A stretch of 64,000 bases of DNA from an uncultured Campylobacterales bacterium (GTDB lineage: Bacteria; Campylobacterota; Campylobacteria; Campylobacterales; Arcobacteraceae), in the NCBI GenBank assembly GCA_947503785.1, contig CANNFB010000004.1, positions 62,001 through 126,000 of the forward strand. Direction: 5' to 3'. Numbering within the stretch: position 1 is the first letter of the stretch; each line of letters starts with the position of its first letter. Positions 61,165 through 64,000 of this stretch are shown piece by piece. The notes beneath the pieces are model-generated. The model worked only from the letters and a program-made list of their open reading frames with translations. It was not told the DNA's origin and did no database searches. Made by a program: the position numbers and the translations under genes.

Positions 61165-61776
61165 TTTAGTTATCTGTTTTTCAACTAACTTAATATCATC
61201 TGTTAGTGTGAATATATCTAAATCTTTTTTATCAATCATTTTATTTTCATATAATGATTTTTTAAAGAATTTAATTAAATATTTCCAATAATCACTTCCT
61301 ACTAAAAATACTTTTATACCATTTAATTTTTTTGTTTGCATTAAAGTTATTACTTCAAATAATTCATCTAATGTTCCAAATCCACCAGGAAAAATCACAA
61401 TAGCTTTTGAATATTTTACTAACATATATTTTCTTGAAAAAAAGTAATTAAAAGTTAAACTTTTTGTTGTATATGGATTTGGATGTTGCTCTTTTGGAAG
61501 AAGAATATTTAGCCCAATTGATTCAGCTTTCTTAGCTTCAAATGCACCTTTGTTAGCTGCACCCATAATTCCACTACCACCACCTGTGATAATATTTATT
61601 TCTTTTTTTGCAAGTTTCCTAGCTAGCTTTTTTGCAAGTAGGGCATATTTATTATCCTCTGCTACTCTTGCACTTCCAAATATTGTAACATTGTTTTTTA
61701 AATTTTTTAATATTTTTTTACTATCGTTAAAGTCTTTTATTATTCTTTTATTATAAATTATTTCATTTTTATTCAT
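61153..61776 (-). CDS. LOG-family (TIGR00730) Rossmann-fold protein
   Basis: The 207-residue protein has the family motifs GGGSGIMGAANKGAFEA (about 65-81) and PGGFGTLDELFEVITLMQ (about 124-141). These are the PGGxGTxxE and related motifs of LOG-type nucleoside 5'-monophosphate phosphoribohydrolases, once called lysine decarboxylases. It probably cleaves nucleotide 5'-monophosphates to base and ribose 5-phosphate, in the cytoplasm; the exact substrate is open. Single gene on the minus strand. Confidence 0.87.
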   Translation of the reverse strand: MNKNEIIYNKRIIKDFNDSKKILKNLKNNVTIFGSARVAEDNKYALLAKKLARKLAKKEINIITGGGSGIMGAANKGAFEAKKAESIGLNILLPKEQHPNPYTTKSLTFNYFFSRKYMLVKYSKAIVIFPGGFGTLDELFEVITLMQTKKLNGIKVFLVGSDYWKYLIKFFKKSLYENKMIDKKDLDIFTLTDDIKLVEKQITKLIK

Positions 61777-61881
61777 TTACTTTCCTTTTGCGTATTATAG
61801 ACTTAATTATATTAAAAAAGAAGTTTAATAATCTTAATAATATATGCTAAAATAAAAGTATATTTTATGCAAGGTAAAAAA

Positions 61882-62613
61882 ATGAATATTAGATTAAACT
61901 GTGACATGGGTGAAAGCTTTGGTATTTGGAAAATGGGCTTAGACAAAGAGATTATGCCCTTTATAGATATGGCTAATTTAGCTTGTGGATATCACGCAAG
62001 CGATGCTGTAACTATGAATAGATCAGTAGCCTTAGCTAAAGAACATAATGTAACAATTGGAGCACATCCTTCTTATCAAGATTTAGTTGGCTTTGGTAGA
62101 CGTTCAATGCTTTGTTCTCTTGAAGAGATTAAATCTATCGTTTTATATCAATTAGGAGCTTTAAATGCTTTTTGTAAATCTCATGGTACTTCAATTGCTT
62201 ATGTAAAACCACATGGTGCTTTATACAATGATATGATGAAAGATGAAAATATTTTAAAAGCAGTTTTAAATGCAATCTCTTCTTTTGATAAAAACATAAA
62301 ATTAATGGTTCTGTCAACATCTGATAATGAAGCTTATAAACATACTGCTTTACTTTATGGAATAAATTTAATTTTTGAAGTATTTGCAGATAGAAATTAT
62401 AATGATAATGGAACTTTAGTATCACGTGCACAGCCTAATGCTGTTATAAAGGATGAACTTGAAGTTGCACAAAGAGTTTTAACTTTAAAAGAAAAAGGTT
62501 ATATAGAAACTATTAATAAGGAAAAGCTTTTTATTGAAGTAAATACTATTTGTATTCATGGGGATAATGAAAACGCCTTAGCGTTTATAAAGTTACTAAG
62601 AAACGCTTTATAA
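61882..62613 (+). CDS. pxpA: 5-oxoprolinase subunit PxpA (LamB/YcsF family)
   Basis: The 243-residue protein has the signature LNCDMGESFG at the N-terminus, ANLACGYHASD, GAHPSYQD and YVKPHGALYNDM, with metal-binding His and Asp residues visible. PxpA, PxpB and PxpC together convert 5-oxoproline to glutamate with ATP. The ATG at 61882 has AAGG ahead; the frame opens at 61867 but without one. It is the first gene of the pxpABC operon, two bases before pxpB. Confidence 0.92.
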   Translation: MNIRLNCDMGESFGIWKMGLDKEIMPFIDMANLACGYHASDAVTMNRSVALAKEHNVTIGAHPSYQDLVGFGRRSMLCSLEEIKSIVLYQLGALNAFCKSHGTSIAYVKPHGALYNDMMKDENILKAVLNAISSFDKNIKLMVLSTSDNEAYKHTALLYGINLIFEVFADRNYNDNGTLVSRAQPNAVIKDELEVAQRVLTLKEKGYIETINKEKLFIEVNTICIHGDNENALAFIKLLRNAL

Positions 62614-62615
62614 TA

Positions 62616-63299
62616 ATGCAATTTAAAGTAGCTTCTGTTGATTCACTAATAATATATTTTGGAAATGAAATAAGTCAAGATATATCATTAAAAGTAAGAA
62701 AAGCATTTAAAAAAATATCTACATTTAAAGATGAGGGTTTAATAGAAATTATACCTTCATATAATTCTATTTTTATTACTTATGATATTTTTAAATATGA
62801 TTTTATTACATTAAAAGAAAAGATTAATTCTTCAATTACTTTAGATTTTTTAGAAGAAAAAGAAGTAAATGAAGAAAAAATAGTAACTATTGATATTTAT
62901 TATGGAATTGAAGTTGGCTTTGATTTAGAACGCATTTCAAATAAAACAAATCTTTGTGTAGATGAAGTTATTTCTATACATTCAAACAAATTATATGATG
63001 TTTATGCAATAGGTTTTTTACCAGGTTTCGCATATTTAGGAAATGTAGATAAAAAAATAGCAATGCCAAGACTTTCAAGTCCTAGAAAAATAATACCAAA
63101 AGGCTCATTAGCTATTGCAGATATTCAAACAGCAGTATATCCTCAAAATTCACCAGGTGGTTGGAATATAATAGGAAAAACAGCTCTGGACTTATTTGAT
63201 AAAAAGCTTGCGTCTTTATCTCCTTTAACAGTTGGATGTAAAGTAAAATTTAATCCAATTATAAAAAAAGAGTTTTTAAAGCAAGGTGGAATTTTATGA
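62616..63299 (+). CDS. pxpB: 5-oxoprolinase subunit PxpB (KipI-like)
   Basis: The 227-residue protein has the C-terminal allophanate-hydrolase-subunit-1 motifs YAIGFLPGFAYLGNVD, RLSSPRKIIPKGSLAIAD and PGGWNIIGKT. It forms a complex with PxpC that activates 5-oxoproline. It starts two bases after pxpA and its TGA stop overlaps the pxpC ATG (ATGA), so translation is coupled. In Bacillus the homologue KipI also inhibits a sporulation kinase, which is not relevant here. Confidence 0.92.
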   Translation: MQFKVASVDSLIIYFGNEISQDISLKVRKAFKKISTFKDEGLIEIIPSYNSIFITYDIFKYDFITLKEKINSSITLDFLEEKEVNEEKIVTIDIYYGIEVGFDLERISNKTNLCVDEVISIHSNKLYDVYAIGFLPGFAYLGNVDKKIAMPRLSSPRKIIPKGSLAIADIQTAVYPQNSPGGWNIIGKTALDLFDKKLASLSPLTVGCKVKFNPIIKKEFLKQGGIL

Positions 63300-64000
63300 G
63301 TTTAGAAGTAATCAATTCTCCTCTTTTATCATTAATTCAAGATAAAGGAAGATTCTCTTATACCTCTATTGGTGTAACAAACTCAGGAGTTATGGATGAA
63401 TATGCATATAATATAGCTAATAATCTATTAGGAAATGAACTTAATACTAATATAATAGAAATAGCTTTTTCAAATATTATATTTATAGCACATAAAAATA
63501 CTACGATTGCAATTACAGGTGCAAAGTGTGAATTTTTTATAAATGATATTACTTTTAATACTTGGCAAACACATAATATTAAAGCTGGGGATATCATTAA
63601 AATAGGAAAAATACTAAGTGGTTCAAGAGTTTATTTAGGAGTAGATAATGGGTTTCTTATCAAAAAAGAGTTTGGAAGTAATTCTACAACTTTAAAAGAA
63701 AACTTAGGTGGATTAAATGGAGATAAGCTTCAAAAAGGTGATATTTTAAATTTTAATTCTTCTACAAAAATTTCAACTACTAGATTAAAAAAACAATATA
63801 TCCCTGATTATAAAGAAGTACTAATTTTACGAGTTGTATTAGCTTATCAAAATGATTCTTTTAAACAAGAAGAAATAGATAAATTCTTTTCAAATATTTA
63901 TACTATTACAAATGAATTTAATAGAATGGGATGCAAGTTAGAAGGGGAAGAAATAGCCTGTGATATTGAGGGGATTGTTTCAGAAGGTATATCTTTTGGA
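63296..64000 (+). CDS. pxpC: 5-oxoprolinase subunit PxpC (biotin-dependent carboxyltransferase-like), partial
   Basis: The first 235 residues are visible before the window ends. They carry the family start LLSLIQDKGRFSYTSIGVTNSGVMDEYAYNIAN (in two adjacent pieces), TGAKCEFFIN, GSRVYLGVDNGF and a later EGIVSEGISFG, all typical of KipA/PxpC (allophanate hydrolase subunit 2 fold). It works with PxpB on 5-oxoproline. It overlaps pxpB by four bases. The 3' end lies beyond the window. Confidence 0.9.
   Translation, partial: MSLEVINSPLLSLIQDKGRFSYTSIGVTNSGVMDEYAYNIANNLLGNELNTNIIEIAFSNIIFIAHKNTTIAITGAKCEFFINDITFNTWQTHNIKAGDIIKIGKILSGSRVYLGVDNGFLIKKEFGSNSTTLKENLGGLNGDKLQKGDILNFNSSTKISTTRLKKQYIPDYKEVLILRVVLAYQNDSFKQEEIDKFFSNIYTITNEFNRMGCKLEGEEIACDIEGIVSEGISFG

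Overview
The window looks like a chromosomal segment of a marine or host-associated Campylobacterota bacterium of the Arcobacter group. G+C is very low, coding density is high, and spacers carry AT-rich promoters with AAGGA-type Shine-Dalgarno sites. The gene set fits this lineage: CiaB, a large NAD-glutamate dehydrogenase, LctP lactate permease, lysine-rich histone-like proteins, kinases with an AHQWRQPL H-box, Campylobacter-type globins and an NssR-like regulator. I see no rRNA, tRNA, CRISPR array or complete insertion sequence.

Layout. 1-7.5 kb: SprT-like protease (cut by the window edge), two J-domain proteins, lactate permease, DsbA-like thioredoxin, DUF4139 protein, ADP-ribosylglycohydrolase, PsiE and radical SAM genes. 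7.5-11.4 kb: two lysine-rich basic proteins, NagZ, exonuclease III and an unknown gene with a doubtful start. 11.5-14.3 kb: an EamA-PhzF fusion gene followed by a leftover eamA 3' end, divergent from an AraC/GyrI-type regulator. 14.3-17.3 kb: a redox and nitrosative-stress block (TetR, peroxiredoxin-like protein, single-domain globin, Crp/Fnr regulator) with a dyad operator and an FNR-type box. 17.4-28.8 kb: transporters (TauE, MFS, AEC, AgcS), a two-component system, aspartase, short asparaginase and Mn-pyrophosphatase.

28.8-34.2 kb is the most interesting part. A cobalamin riboswitch leads a three-gene operon: a giant exported CobN/HmuS-like chelatase with a C-terminal membrane anchor, an ExbB/TolQ-like channel and a DUF2149 protein that resembles ExbD. 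The likely reading is a vitamin-B12-responsive, proton-motive-force-linked envelope machine acting on corrinoid, cobalt or another tetrapyrrole, not the cytoplasmic cobaltochelatase.

34.2-46.8 kb: superoxide dismutase, DUF1566 protein behind a second FNR-type box, YbaK, AlkC-like protein, NAD-GDH, truncated hemoglobin, a LetAB-like lipid transport operon (LetA split in two, LetB with seven MCE repeats) and CiaB. 46.9-56.2 kb: BCCT transporter, MerR, DoxX, HtpG, then a scar holding a copy of the htpG 3' end and a decayed copy of a gene found 2 kb downstream; TauE-LysR, YitT and unknowns. 56.2-64 kb: a chemoreceptor with a CheR-type C-terminal tether, DUF4197 protein with a Thr-Asn repeat, PPOX and LOG family proteins, and a pxpABC 5-oxoprolinase operon cut by the right edge.

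Metabolically the segment points to use of lactate, amino acids (aspartase, asparaginase, glutamate dehydrogenase, 5-oxoprolinase, alanine/glycine symporter) and defence against NO and peroxide.
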